In this document: one piece after another, positions 18,316 through 26,882 of the stretch
How positions within the stretch are numbered: position 1 is the first letter of the stretch
How the letters are laid out: each line of letters starts with the position of its first letter
NCBI GenBank assembly: GCA_963708325.1
Contig: OY970203.1
Span: forward strand, 2,108,001 to 2,172,000
DNA length: 64,000 nucleotides
Direction of reading: 5' to 3'
Origin: G963708325 sp963708325
GTDB taxonomy: Bacteria; Actinomycetota; Thermoleophilia; Solirubrobacterales; 70-9
Translations under genes and position numbers: made by a program
Notes under the pieces: model-generated
Databases searched by the model: none
What the model saw: only the letters and a program-made list of their open reading frames with translations
What the model was told of the DNA's origin: nothing

Positions 18316-20694
18316 ATGACGCTGCTTGCCCCATGGATCCTCTTCCCGGCGGTGCTGACGCTCCTGTCGCTGGGCTGCGGCCTGCTCCTCGAGCAGATCT
18401 GCGGGCAGCGAATCTCCGGCCCGCTGCTGCCGGCGGCGGGCCTCGCGACGATCATCGTGGCGGGCGAGGCGGCGACGGCGATGGACGCCACCGCCGAGCT
18501 CACCACACCGCTCGTTCTCGGGCTCGCGATCGCCGGGGTCGCTCTTTCGATCCCCTGGGGTAGGGGCCGGCCAAACCCGTGGGAGGCGGCGGCCGGCGCC
18601 GGGGCGTTCGCGGTGTTCGCGGCGCCGGTCGTCCTGTCGGGCAAGGCGACCTTCGCCGGATACATAAAGCTCGACGACACCGCCACGTGGATGGCCCTGA
18701 CCGATTGGGTGATCCAGCACGGCCCCCACGTGCACGGCCTCGCGATCTCCAGCTACGAGGCCACGCTTGGGGTCAACCTCACCGCGGGCTATCCCTACGG
18801 CACCTTCCTGCCGCTCGGCGCGGCGAGCGCGATCGCGGGCCAGGACGTCGCCTGGACGATCCAGCCCTACATGGCGCTGGTGGCCGGGATGCTGGCGCTG
18901 GCGCTGACCGCGATCGCGCGGCCGCTCGTCAGGTCCGCGTGGCTGCGGTCGCTCGCCGCGTTCATTGCAGCCCAGTCTGCATTGCTCTTCGGCTACTCGC
19001 TCTGGGGCGGGGTGAAGGAGCTTGTCGGGGCGGTGCTGCTGGTGACCGCCGCGGCTGTCGTCCCCACCGCGGTTCGCCCTGACGGCGGAATTCGCGCGAC
19101 GGTTCCTCTGGCCGTCGCCGCCAGCGCGATCCTCGCCGTCTTCGGGGTCGGCGGGGCGGTCTGGCTCGTGCCCCTCCTCCTGCCTGCTCTGTTCGTGGCG
19201 ATGCGGTTCCTCGGGACCCGGGCCGGCGCGGTCCGCGCGGCGGCGTTCGCGGTGCTGGCGGTGCTGCTCACGCTGCCGATGCTCCTGGCCGCTGGCTCGG
19301 TGTTCTCCCCAACCCAGGGGCCGCTCGTCAACAACACCGAGCTCGGCAACCTGCTCGGCCCGCTCAACGCGCTCCAGGTGTTCGGGATATGGCCGGTCGG
19401 GGACTTCCGGGTCGACCCCGGCTCGATCGGGTTCACCTACCTTCTGATCGCAATCTCCGCTGTCACCGCGATCTTCTGCCTGCGGCGGGCGCGGCTGACC
19501 GGCGCGTGGTCGCTGCTGCTCTACGTTGCCGGAGTCACGGCCGGCTGCTTCGCAATCGTCGTCGTCGCCTCCCCGTGGGTCGACGCCAAGGCGCTCGCGT
19601 CCGCCTCGCCGGCGGTCCTGTTCGCGGCGACGGCCGGAGCCGCCGCTCTGATCGGCGGCGGCCAGCGCATCGCGGGAGCGATCGCCCTCGTCGCGATCGC
19701 CGCGGGCGTGGTCACATCCAACGTGCTCGCCTATCGCCAGGTCAATCTCGCGCCCCGCGGCGAGCTGGGCGAGCTGGAGACGATCGGCCACCGGATCGAC
19801 GGCCAGGGGCCGACGCTGATCGCCGCCGACCTGATCTACGGCGCCCGGCACTTCCTGCGCGACGCCGATCCCGAGGCGCCGTCCGAACTGCGCGTGCGCC
19901 CGATCACCCTGCGAGACGGCACCCCGGCCGACAAGCCGCTGATCGGCGGCACGGACGCTATCCAGCTGCCTTCGCTGATGGTCTACCGGACCATCGTCAT
20001 CCCGCGCTCGCCGGTCGCCAGCAGGCCGCCTCTGCCGTACTCGCTCACCTTCGCCGGTCGCTACTTCACGGTCTGGCAGCGGCCCGTCGGGACGGAGGGG
20101 TCGGTGCTGGACCACCTGCCGCTGGGCGGAGAGTTCGACGCGGTGGCGGTCCCTAAGTGCGCCGACGTGCTCAGCCTGGCTCGGCGCGCTCCGCGCGGCT
20201 CGCGCCTCGCCGCCGCCCGTCCGGTTCCCGCGACGGTCGCTCCCCTCACCTCCCGCTCGGTGTTCCCAGTCGACTGGATCAACCCCGCGTTCCCGAAGAT
20301 GCTCGTCCCCAGGGGAGCGGGGTCCGTCGTGCTGAAGGTGCGTGTACGGACGCCCGGGCCGAAAGAGCTCTGGCTGGGCGGCTCGGTGCGGGCCGGACTC
20401 GCCGTGAGCGTCGACGGCGTCTCGGTCGGCTCCGTGCGCCACCGGCTGACCAGCGGCGGCTACATCCCGCTCGGCCAGATCGAGCTCGACCGTGGGGTCC
20501 ATCAGGTGGTGCTTCGATACAGCGGTGCGGACTGGCATCCAGGTAGCGCCAACAGCGCCGCGCTCGCCTATCCGATCGGGCCGCTGGCGCTCAGCCCGCC
20601 GGTCGATGACCCCGGCGTCACCTACGTCGACCGATCCCGAGCCAGGGACCTGTGCGGCAGACCGTGGGACTGGATCGAGGCGGTGGCGGGATGA
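18316..20694 (+). CDS. Large polytopic membrane protein, possible GT-C-type glycosyltransferase
   Basis: 792 residues with about a dozen hydrophobic helices in the first ~500 residues (from MTLLAPWILFPAVLTLLSLG to IAGAIALVAIAAGVVT), followed by a soluble ~270-residue C-terminal domain rich in beta strands. An acidic loop after the early helices (IKLDDTATWMALTDW) is placed like the catalytic Asp loop of GT-C enzymes that use polyprenyl-phosphate sugars. The C-terminal part (GPKELWLGGSVRAGLAVSVD) resembles a carbohydrate-binding beta-sandwich. It is divergent from the DPM-like GT2/DUF2304 pair, which would make its donor. No named family recognised; the GT-C assignment is inference. Confidence 0.6.
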   Translation: MTLLAPWILFPAVLTLLSLGCGLLLEQICGQRISGPLLPAAGLATIIVAGEAATAMDATAELTTPLVLGLAIAGVALSIPWGRGRPNPWEAAAGAGAFAVFAAPVVLSGKATFAGYIKLDDTATWMALTDWVIQHGPHVHGLAISSYEATLGVNLTAGYPYGTFLPLGAASAIAGQDVAWTIQPYMALVAGMLALALTAIARPLVRSAWLRSLAAFIAAQSALLFGYSLWGGVKELVGAVLLVTAAAVVPTAVRPDGGIRATVPLAVAASAILAVFGVGGAVWLVPLLLPALFVAMRFLGTRAGAVRAAAFAVLAVLLTLPMLLAAGSVFSPTQGPLVNNTELGNLLGPLNALQVFGIWPVGDFRVDPGSIGFTYLLIAISAVTAIFCLRRARLTGAWSLLLYVAGVTAGCFAIVVVASPWVDAKALASASPAVLFAATAGAAALIGGGQRIAGAIALVAIAAGVVTSNVLAYRQVNLAPRGELGELETIGHRIDGQGPTLIAADLIYGARHFLRDADPEAPSELRVRPITLRDGTPADKPLIGGTDAIQLPSLMVYRTIVIPRSPVASRPPLPYSLTFAGRYFTVWQRPVGTEGSVLDHLPLGGEFDAVAVPKCADVLSLARRAPRGSRLAAARPVPATVAPLTSRSVFPVDWINPAFPKMLVPRGAGSVVLKVRVRTPGPKELWLGGSVRAGLAVSVDGVSVGSVRHRLTSGGYIPLGQIELDRGVHQVVLRYSGADWHPGSANSAALAYPIGPLALSPPVDDPGVTYVDRSRARDLCGRPWDWIEAVAG

Positions 20695-20715
20695 GCCGAG
20701 GGATCGCGGCGCCGA

Positions 20716-21312
20716 ATGTGGGGGTCGGGGGAGTTGCTACTCTCGCGCGCGTTGGAGGCCGCCGGATATAGGTACGAGGTTCGCCGTCGACGGCTCACCG
20801 CCGCCGCGATCGTGGTCGGCGCGCTTGCGATCGCCTTCCTCGTCTGGCTGATCTTCATCCGCGACACGGGGTCCTCGACGAAGACCGGCGGTACGTTCGA
20901 GGCCCAGACGGTCGCCGGATTGAAGTCGTTCGCCGCGTCCACCGGCCACGACGTCTATTGGGCGGGTTCCAAGTCGGGGGCGCGCTACGAGCTCTTCAAG
21001 GCAAACGACGGCCGGATCTACATCCGCTATCTCACCGGTGACGGGGTGATCGGCGATCCCCGTCCCAATTTCGTCACCGTTGGCACCTACCCGGTGCAGA
21101 ACGCGCTCGAGGCACTCCAGATGCAGGCCAAGCAGCCCGGCAACGCGACGCATCCGGTCGACGGCGGCGGCCAGGTGCTGACGATCAAGTCATCGCCCCA
21201 GCACGTCTACCTGGCCTTCCCGAACTCCGACTACCAGATCGAGGTCTACGACCCGAAGCCGAACCGGGCCTTGACCCTCGTCCGGTCGGGCAAGATCGTT
21301 CCGATCCAGTAG
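20716..21312 (+). CDS. Single-TM hypothetical protein
   Basis: 198 residues, type II topology. A basic N-terminus (YEVRRRRLTA) precedes a TM helix at ~29-49 (AIVVGALAIAFLVWLIFI). A ~145-residue extracytoplasmic domain follows, with FEAQTVAGLKSFAASTGHDV and YLTGDGVIGDPRPNFVTVGT and an alternating hydrophobic pattern suggesting alpha/beta structure. It starts 22 bp after the polytopic gene and 90 bp before the first collagen-like gene, so it may belong with the surface-glycoprotein block. Not recognised. Confidence 0.65.
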   Translation: MWGSGELLLSRALEAAGYRYEVRRRRLTAAAIVVGALAIAFLVWLIFIRDTGSSTKTGGTFEAQTVAGLKSFAASTGHDVYWAGSKSGARYELFKANDGRIYIRYLTGDGVIGDPRPNFVTVGTYPVQNALEALQMQAKQPGNATHPVDGGGQVLTIKSSPQHVYLAFPNSDYQIEVYDPKPNRALTLVRSGKIVPIQ

Positions 21313-21352
21313 CGCGCAGGCACGCCTGCTTGGTGGCATTTCCGGGGATTTC

Positions 21353-21363
21353 TGGTAGGTTCG
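21353..21363 (+). promoter_or_regulatory. Shared upstream element, copy 1 (TGGTAGGTTCG)
   Basis: TGGTAGGTTCG, 40 bp before the ATG of the first collagen-like gene. Equivalent copies precede the second (23499-23509) and third (24956-24966) genes. TAGGTT fits an actinobacterial -10 hexamer (TANNNT) with an extended TGN upstream. Confidence 0.55.
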
Positions 21364-21402
21364 CCACCTGATTCGCGCTCCGCGGAGACAGAACTGGGGG
21401 AC

Positions 21403-23439
21403 ATGCAGGGAACGCTAGAGACGCGCTTCCTGAGCCGCTTCGCGGTCGCAACCGTCGCGGCGACGGCCGCGCTCATCCTGACGCTCGTGGCGCTGCCCGA
21501 CTCGGCGCTGGCGATCCGCGGCTGCGTGAAGAAGCACAACCCCGGCCAGGGCAACCTTCGCGTGCTCAGCGGACCGCAGCAGTGCCGCTCGGACGAGCGC
21601 CTGATCACCTGGAACAAGCAGGGCCCCAAGGGACCGACCGGGCCCAGCGGCCCGACCGGCCCGACCGGCCCGACGGGGCCGAGCGGTTCCGGCGGCGGCG
21701 CGACCGGAGCGACCGGGGCCACGGGCGCGACCGGCTCGACCGGCGCGACGGGAGCCACCGGCGCAACCGGATCCACCGGCCCGACCGGCCCGACCGGACC
21801 GAGCGGTCCGACCGGCGCCACGGGGGCAACCGGCGCGACCGGCTCGACGGGCGCCACCGGACCCACCGGAGACTGCGTCCTCTGCACGGGCGGCCCGACC
21901 GGAGCCACCGGAGATACCGGCGCCACCGGCGCGACCGGCGCCACCGGCGAGACGGGCCCCACCGGTCCGACGGGGCCGAGCGGGCCCACCGGAGCGACCG
22001 GCGCCACGGGGGCGACCGGCTCAACCGGCTCAACCGGCGCCACCGGCGACACGGGCGCGACCGGCGACACGGGCGCCACCGGCGCGACGGGCTCAACCGG
22101 CTCAACGGGCGGAACGGGCGCCACCGGGGCGACCGGCGCCACCGGTGACACGGGAGCCACCGGCGAAACGGGCGCGACCGGCGGAACGGGCGCGACCGGA
22201 GCGACGGGAGCCACCGGCGAGACCGGCGCCACCGGACCGACGGGGCCGAGCGGGCCCACCGGCGCCACCGGCGCCACCGGGGCGACCGGGTCAACCGGCG
22301 GCACGGGCGCCACCGGAGACACGGGCGCTACCGGCGACACGGGCGCCACGGGCTCGACGGGCTCGACGGGCGGAACGGGTAGCACCGGGGCGACGGGCGC
22401 CACCGGAGACACCGGGGCGACGGGCGCCACCGGCGCCACAGGGCCGACTGGGCCGAGCGGTCCCACCGGTGACACGGGAGCCACCGGCGCGACAGGCTCG
22501 ACGGGTGGCACGGGCGCCACCGGCGACACCGGGGCGACCGGCGACACGGGCGGCAGCGGAGCGACCGGGGCGACCGGCGCGACCGGGGCGACCGGCGCGA
22601 CCGGTGCAACCGGCGAGACGGGCGCCACCGGCGAGACGGGCGCCACCGGTCCGACGGGGCCGAGCGGGCCGACCGGCGCCACCGGGGCGACGGGCCCGAC
22701 CGGCGACACAGGCGCCACAGGCGCGACCGGGGCCACCGGCACGGGCGCCACCGGAGGGACGGGCGCCACCGGAGACACCGGCGCTACAGGCGCAACCGGG
22801 GCGACTGGCGCCACCGGCGAGACCGGCGCCACCGGCCCGACCGGGCCGAGCGGTCCCACGGGAGTGACGGGCGCCACCGGCGCCACGGGCGCGACCGGCG
22901 TTACCGGCACGGGCGCCACGGGGCCGAGCGGGCCGACGGGTCCGACCGGCGCCACGGGCGCGACCGGCGCCACTGGCGCGACGGGGACGGGCGCCACCGG
23001 TGCCACGGGGTCGACCGGCTCGACTGGATCGACCGGCGCTAGCACGGCCGTGATCTTCGGCGGCACGAGCGGTGGCGGTGACACGCCCTCGAACGACGTC
23101 TATCTCGCGCTCGGGTGGTTCACCGGCGCCGGTTCGGGACAGTCGACGCACCAGGCCCCGCTGGCCGCAGGCAGCATGAGCAACTTCAAGATGGACTTCA
23201 GCGCCGCCACGACCGCCGGCCAGTCGTGGACGATCACCGTCGAGAAGAACGGCGTCAGCGCCGGGAGCTGCGTGATCTCGAATCCCGCAGCGGGCGGCCA
23301 GACGACCAGCAGCTGCACCATCGCTGGCCCGATCTCCTTTGCAGGCGGCGACCTGCTCGACGTCTTCGCCGATCGCACCAGCGCGACCGGCACGGCGACC
23401 CGCATGGCCTTCAAGGCCGACTACGCGCCCAGCCCGTAG
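21403..23439 (+). CDS. Secreted collagen-like protein 1 (Gly-X-Thr triple helix)
   Basis: 678 residues. Signal peptide 1-37 (cleavage after DSALA). N-terminal module 38-73 has two Cys (C41, C61) and is almost identical in all three paralogues (RGCVKKHNPGQGNLRVLSGP). A Gly-X-Y tract runs from G74 to about 546, overwhelmingly with Thr in the Y position and A, P, S, D, E or G in X; it carries acidic but almost no basic residues. It is broken by a Cys-containing interruption (GDCVLCTGG, about residue 160) and by GTG insertions near the end. The C-terminal domain (about 547-678) is beta-rich with a conserved Cys pair (SCVISNP, SSCTIAGP), presumably a trimerisation or globular head as in BclA/C1q-like proteins. 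Likely an extracellular filament or surface coat. ATG 21403 follows a GGGGG ribosome site closely. Confidence 0.88.
   Translation: MQGTLETRFLSRFAVATVAATAALILTLVALPDSALAIRGCVKKHNPGQGNLRVLSGPQQCRSDERLITWNKQGPKGPTGPSGPTGPTGPTGPSGSGGGATGATGATGATGSTGATGATGATGSTGPTGPTGPSGPTGATGATGATGSTGATGPTGDCVLCTGGPTGATGDTGATGATGATGETGPTGPTGPSGPTGATGATGATGSTGSTGATGDTGATGDTGATGATGSTGSTGGTGATGATGATGDTGATGETGATGGTGATGATGATGETGATGPTGPSGPTGATGATGATGSTGGTGATGDTGATGDTGATGSTGSTGGTGSTGATGATGDTGATGATGATGPTGPSGPTGDTGATGATGSTGGTGATGDTGATGDTGGSGATGATGATGATGATGATGETGATGETGATGPTGPSGPTGATGATGPTGDTGATGATGATGTGATGGTGATGDTGATGATGATGATGETGATGPTGPSGPTGVTGATGATGATGVTGTGATGPSGPTGPTGATGATGATGATGTGATGATGSTGSTGSTGASTAVIFGGTSGGGDTPSNDVYLALGWFTGAGSGQSTHQAPLAAGSMSNFKMDFSAATTAGQSWTITVEKNGVSAGSCVISNPAAGGQTTSSCTIAGPISFAGGDLLDVFADRTSATGTATRMAFKADYAPSP
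21622..23040 (+). repeat. Collagen Gly-X-Thr coding repeat, tract 1
   Basis: About 470 residues of 9-bp GGN-NNN-ACN units (mostly ggcgccacc/ggcgcgacc variants) with a quasi-higher-order period in which GPTGPSGPTGATG recurs every few dozen residues. Recombination-prone; the repeat generates very long spurious antisense frames. Confidence 0.9.
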
Positions 23440-23498
23440 CGCGGCGCCGCACGGCGGCTCTACTCCGAAGAGAAGAATTGGCCGCGCGCGCCGGTTCC

Positions 23499-23509
23499 TG
23501 GTAGGGTCG
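23499..23509 (+). promoter_or_regulatory. Shared upstream element, copy 2 (TGGTAGGGTCG)
   Basis: TGGTAGGGTCG, 39 bp before the ATG of collagen-like gene 2. It differs from copies 1 and 3 at one position. It lies within a 108-bp intergenic region otherwise without hairpins, so each collagen gene may have its own promoter. Confidence 0.55.
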
Positions 23510-23547
23510 GCGACGCCTGACACCTCCGGTGATCGGGTCCCAGGGAA

Positions 23548-24915
23548 ATGCAGGCGAGGATCGAAAGCGGCTTGGCAAGCAGGGTCATCGCGACGGCGAC
23601 GGCGGCCGTCGGTCTGGCGGCCTTGGCGCTCGCCCTCCTTCCCGGCTCCGCGCTGGCGATCCGGGGCTGCGTGAAGAAGCACAACCCTGGCCAGGGCAAC
23701 CTGCGCGTGCTCAGCGGCCCGCAGCAGTGCCGCTCCGACGAGCGTCTGATCACGTGGAACAAGCAGGGCCCGACGGGCCCGACCGGCCCCAGTGGCCCGA
23801 CCGGCGCGACCGGCGCGACCGGCGCCACCGGCACGGGCTCGGGGACCACCGGCGCGACGGGCGCGACCGGCAGCACGGGCGCGACCGGCGCCACCGGCCC
23901 GGGTGCGGGCGCCACCGGCGCCACCGGCCCGACCGGTGACACGGGGGCGACCGGCGCCACGGGCCCGACCGGCCCCAGCGGCCCGACCGGCGCGACCGGC
24001 GCCACCGGCGCCACCGGCGCCACCGGCAACAACGGAACCAACGGCGCGACCGGCGCGACGGGCACCACCGGCGACACCGGAGCCACCGGCTCGGGCGCGA
24101 CGGGCGCTACCGGCGCGACCGGCGACACCGGGGCCACCGGTCCGACCGGGCCGAGCGGCCCCACCGGGGGCACGGGCGCGACCGGCACCACCGGCGACAC
24201 GGGTGCGACGGGCGCGACCGGCGACACGGGTGCGACGGGCGGCACCGGCGCCACCGGCGACACCGGGCCGACCGGTGACACCGGGCCGACCGGCGACACC
24301 GGCGCCACCGGGGCGACGGGTCCGACCGGTCCCTCGGGGCCCACGGGGGCGACGGGTGAGACCGGCGCCACCGGCGCGACCGGTGTCACCGGCACCGGTG
24401 ACACCGGCCCGAGCGGGCCCACCGGCCCGACCGGCGGCACGGGCGCCACCGGAGCCACCGGGGCGACGGGCACGGGCGCGACTGGAGCCACCGGCGCCAC
24501 CGGAGTGACCGGCGGCACCACATCGGTGATCTACGGCGGCACCACGAACGCCGGCGACACGTTCAGCAACGACGTCTTCCTGGCGCCCGGGTGGATCGCC
24601 AGCAGCGGCACGGGCGAATCGGGCCACGAGGTGACGATGCGCAGCGGCAGTCTGAGCAACTTCAAGATCGAGTTCAGCGCCGCGACGACCGCCGGGCAGT
24701 CGTGGACGATCAACATCAACAAGAACACCGTCAGCGCAGGGAGCTGCGTGATCTCGAACCCGGCGGCGGGTGGCCAGACGACCAGCAGCTGCACGATCGC
24801 GGGCCCGATCTCCTTCACGGCCGGCGACGTGCTCGACGTCCTGGTGGACCGCACCAGCGCGACGGGCAACACCACCCGCGCCGGGTTCAGCGCCGACTTC
24901 GCGGCGACCCCCTAG
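23548..24915 (+). CDS. Secreted collagen-like protein 2
   Basis: 455 residues, same architecture as its neighbour. Signal peptide ends SALA; the Cys module RGCVKKHNPGQGNLRVLSGP is nearly invariant; the Gly-X-Thr tract starts at G74 and ends at about 324. It contains non-Thr interruptions (GTGSGTTG, GPGAGATG and NNGTNG, an Asn-rich break). The C-terminal ~130-residue domain (SVIYGGTTNAGDTFSNDVFL, SCVISNPAAGG) is the closest match to that of protein 1. The tract is about half as long as in protein 1, so the proteins would form filaments of different length. ATG 23548 follows CAGGGAA. Probably arose by tandem duplication. Confidence 0.88.
   Translation: MQARIESGLASRVIATATAAVGLAALALALLPGSALAIRGCVKKHNPGQGNLRVLSGPQQCRSDERLITWNKQGPTGPTGPSGPTGATGATGATGTGSGTTGATGATGSTGATGATGPGAGATGATGPTGDTGATGATGPTGPSGPTGATGATGATGATGNNGTNGATGATGTTGDTGATGSGATGATGATGDTGATGPTGPSGPTGGTGATGTTGDTGATGATGDTGATGGTGATGDTGPTGDTGPTGDTGATGATGPTGPSGPTGATGETGATGATGVTGTGDTGPSGPTGPTGGTGATGATGATGTGATGATGATGVTGGTTSVIYGGTTNAGDTFSNDVFLAPGWIASSGTGESGHEVTMRSGSLSNFKIEFSAATTAGQSWTININKNTVSAGSCVISNPAAGGQTTSSCTIAGPISFTAGDVLDVLVDRTSATGNTTRAGFSADFAATP
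23767..24519 (+). repeat. Collagen Gly-X-Thr coding repeat, tract 2
   Basis: About 250 residues of GGN-NNN-ACN units with several phase breaks (GTG, NNGTN). Confidence 0.9.
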
Positions 24916-24955
24916 CCGGGCCTCCAAACGAGGGATCGCTTTTCGCGCTCGTTCG

Positions 24956-24966
24956 TGGTAGGTTCG
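24956..24966 (+). promoter_or_regulatory. Shared upstream element, copy 3 (TGGTAGGTTCG)
   Basis: TGGTAGGTTCG, identical to copy 1, 47 bp before the TTG of collagen-like gene 3. Preceding bases (CGTTCG) resemble those before copy 2 (GGTTCC). Confidence 0.55.
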
Positions 24967-25012
24967 CGCCGATCTACCCGGTGGTCAGATCCAGCGACGG
25001 GCAACGGGGGAA

Positions 25013-26020
25013 TTGACAGCGACACTCCTCAACAGGCAGCTCACGCGGCTCGCGGTCGCCGCTTTGGCCGCGGGCACGATGCTCATCCTCGGTCTCGCGC
25101 TGATGCCGGACTCGGCGCTGGCGATCCGGGGCTGCGTGAAGAGGAACAATCCCGGCCAGGGCAACCTGCGCGTGCTCAGCGGCCCGCAGCAGTGCCGCTC
25201 GGACGAGCGCCTGATCACCTGGAACAAGCAGGGTCCGCAGGGCCCGACGGGCCCCAGCGGCCCGACCGGAGCGACCGGGGCGACCGGCGCCACCGGGACG
25301 GGCTCGGGGACCACCGGCGCGACGGGCGCGACCGGCGGCACGGGCGCGACCGGCGCCACGGGCACGGGCTCGGGGACCACCGGCGCGACGGGCGCGACCG
25401 GCGACACCGGCCCGACCGGTGACACCGGGGCGACCGGCGCCACGGGCCCGACCGGCCCCAGTGGCCCGACCGGCGCGACCGGCGACACCGGCGCCACCGG
25501 GACGACCGGCGATACCGGGACGACCGGCGATACCGGCTCGACCGGCGATACGGGCCCGAGCGGGCCGACCGGGCCGACCGGCGACGCCGGCGTAACCGGC
25601 GACACCGGCGCGACGGGAGCCACCGGCGAGACCGGCCCCAGCGTGTCGGTGATGTACGGCGGCACCCAGGGCGGGCCCAGCACCGACACCTTCACCAACG
25701 ACTCCTACGTCTCCGCCTGGCAGTACAACGCCTCCGGCGGGAACGAGGGCCCGCACCAGACGACGATGGTCGCGGGCACGATGACGAACTTCAGGGCCGT
25801 GCTCAGCGTGGCGAGCCAGCCCTGGACCGTGAACATCAACAAAAACGGGGTCAGCCAGGGGAGCTGCTCGATGCTTGCCACGGAGACGACCTGCACGATC
25901 GCCGGCCCGATCAGCTTCGCCGATGGCGACCTCCTCACCGTCTTCTTCGACCGCACGAGCGGCACGACCGCCTCGGGCACGCGCGCGTCCTGGAAGGCCG
26001 ACTACGCGCCGAGCCCCTAG
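25013..26020 (+). CDS. Secreted collagen-like protein 3 (short tract)
   Basis: 335 residues. Signal peptide ends DSALA; Cys module RGCVKRNNPGQGNLRVLSGP; Gly-X-Thr tract from G74 to ~210; C-terminal beta-rich domain to 335, more diverged than in the first two (SVMYGGTQGGPSTDTFTNDS, then QGSCSMLATETTCTIAGP) but keeping the Cys pair. In this copy the two Cys are closer together. The start is uncertain: TTG 25013 has GGGGG only 2 bp upstream. The tract includes GTGSGTTG breaks shared with protein 2, supporting duplication from it. No sortase motif or C-terminal TM is visible in any of the three, so anchoring would be non-covalent. Confidence 0.85.
   Translation: MTATLLNRQLTRLAVAALAAGTMLILGLALMPDSALAIRGCVKRNNPGQGNLRVLSGPQQCRSDERLITWNKQGPQGPTGPSGPTGATGATGATGTGSGTTGATGATGGTGATGATGTGSGTTGATGATGDTGPTGDTGATGATGPTGPSGPTGATGDTGATGTTGDTGTTGDTGSTGDTGPSGPTGPTGDAGVTGDTGATGATGETGPSVSVMYGGTQGGPSTDTFTNDSYVSAWQYNASGGNEGPHQTTMVAGTMTNFRAVLSVASQPWTVNINKNGVSQGSCSMLATETTCTIAGPISFADGDLLTVFFDRTSGTTASGTRASWKADYAPSP
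25232..25641 (+). repeat. Collagen Gly-X-Thr coding repeat, tract 3
   Basis: About 137 residues of Gly-X-Thr, richest in Asp in the X position (GDTG repeated towards the end). Confidence 0.9.
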
Positions 26021-26049
26021 CCGGCCCGGGCCCTCCGCGACCCTCTGAC

Positions 26050-26772
26050 TCAGGCCCGCCCGGCCAGCGCCCGCTCCATCCAGCGCAGCGCGATCCCGTG
26101 CAGCTCCAGGTCGTGCTGGGCCGAGCGGTGGTGGCCGCCGGGCAGGACGATCAGCTTCTTCGGCTCCGCGGCGCGCTCGTAGAGCTCCTCCGACCAGGTG
26201 TAGGGGATCGACTCGTCACCCTGCGCGTGGGCCAGCAGCAGCGGCTTGGCGCCCATCAGCTCGACGGCGTCGCGCAGGTCGTGCTCGCCGAGCCAGGCCT
26301 CCAGGGCGCCGCTGTCCGCCACGCGCATCTCCAGCTCGTCGCGGCGCAGCCCGCGCGAGAGGTGCTCCTCACCGGCGGGGCAGATCGCGATCACGCCCCG
26401 GATCTCGTCGGAGACGGCGGCGGCGTGAATCGCCATGAACCCGCCCATGCTCGAGCCGCGGACGACGATCCGGGTCGCGTCGACGCCGTCGATGCCCGCC
26501 AGCATCCGCACGATCCGCGCCGGGTCGGCAGCCGCCGCCGGCGACATCTCGCCGTCGGAGCCGCCGTGGCCGCGCTGGTCGAAGGCGACGGCCGCCCAAC
26601 CGGCGTTGGCGGCGGCACGGGCGAAGTCGGAATGGTTCTCCTTGCGCGAGCCGGCGCCGTGCAGGATCACCACTCCCGGCCACGGGGGATCCAGGTCGGG
26701 TAGCCACAGCTCGTAGGCGAGGCCCTCGTGGACGTCGCGGCGATCGGCCGTCCTCGGCGTCGGCAGCTCCAT
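26050..26772 (-). CDS. Alpha/beta hydrolase (esterase/peptidase S9-like)
   Basis: A 240-residue cytoplasmic alpha/beta hydrolase. Seen are the oxyanion region VVILHGAGSRKENHSDF, FDQRGHGGSDG, the nucleophile elbow RGSSMGGF (S108), the acid in AHAQGDESIPYTW (Asp) and the terminal His in PGGHHRSAQHD. It resembles dienelactone-hydrolase-like/acyl-peptidase-like small hydrolases. It converges on collagen gene 3 with only 29 bp between; no terminator hairpin is evident there. Substrate unknown. Confidence 0.85.
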   Translation of the reverse strand: MELPTPRTADRRDVHEGLAYELWLPDLDPPWPGVVILHGAGSRKENHSDFARAAANAGWAAVAFDQRGHGGSDGEMSPAAAADPARIVRMLAGIDGVDATRIVVRGSSMGGFMAIHAAAVSDEIRGVIAICPAGEEHLSRGLRRDELEMRVADSGALEAWLGEHDLRDAVELMGAKPLLLAHAQGDESIPYTWSEELYERAAEPKKLIVLPGGHHRSAQHDLELHGIALRWMERALAGRA

Positions 26773-26882
26773 GTGGGGAACTTAGCGGCGGGCAGAATGG
26801 AACAGTTCGGAGCCGAAACGAGCGCGGCTGCCTCGATGCACGCCCAATACCGGTCCGGTGGGCGCCGTGACTGTCCGTCAGA

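Noticed and set aside
21246..24927. Very long antisense open frames across the collagen genes (612-878 codons, Pro-Val-Ala or Arg-Ala-Gly repeats)
   Set aside because: They are mirror images of GGN-NNN-ACN triplets; they have no start context, no domain structure, and switch with the repeat.
21622..25641. Periodic repeats resembling a CRISPR or minisatellite array
   Set aside because: Period is 9 bp, in frame, with no unique spacers, and matches collagen coding exactly.
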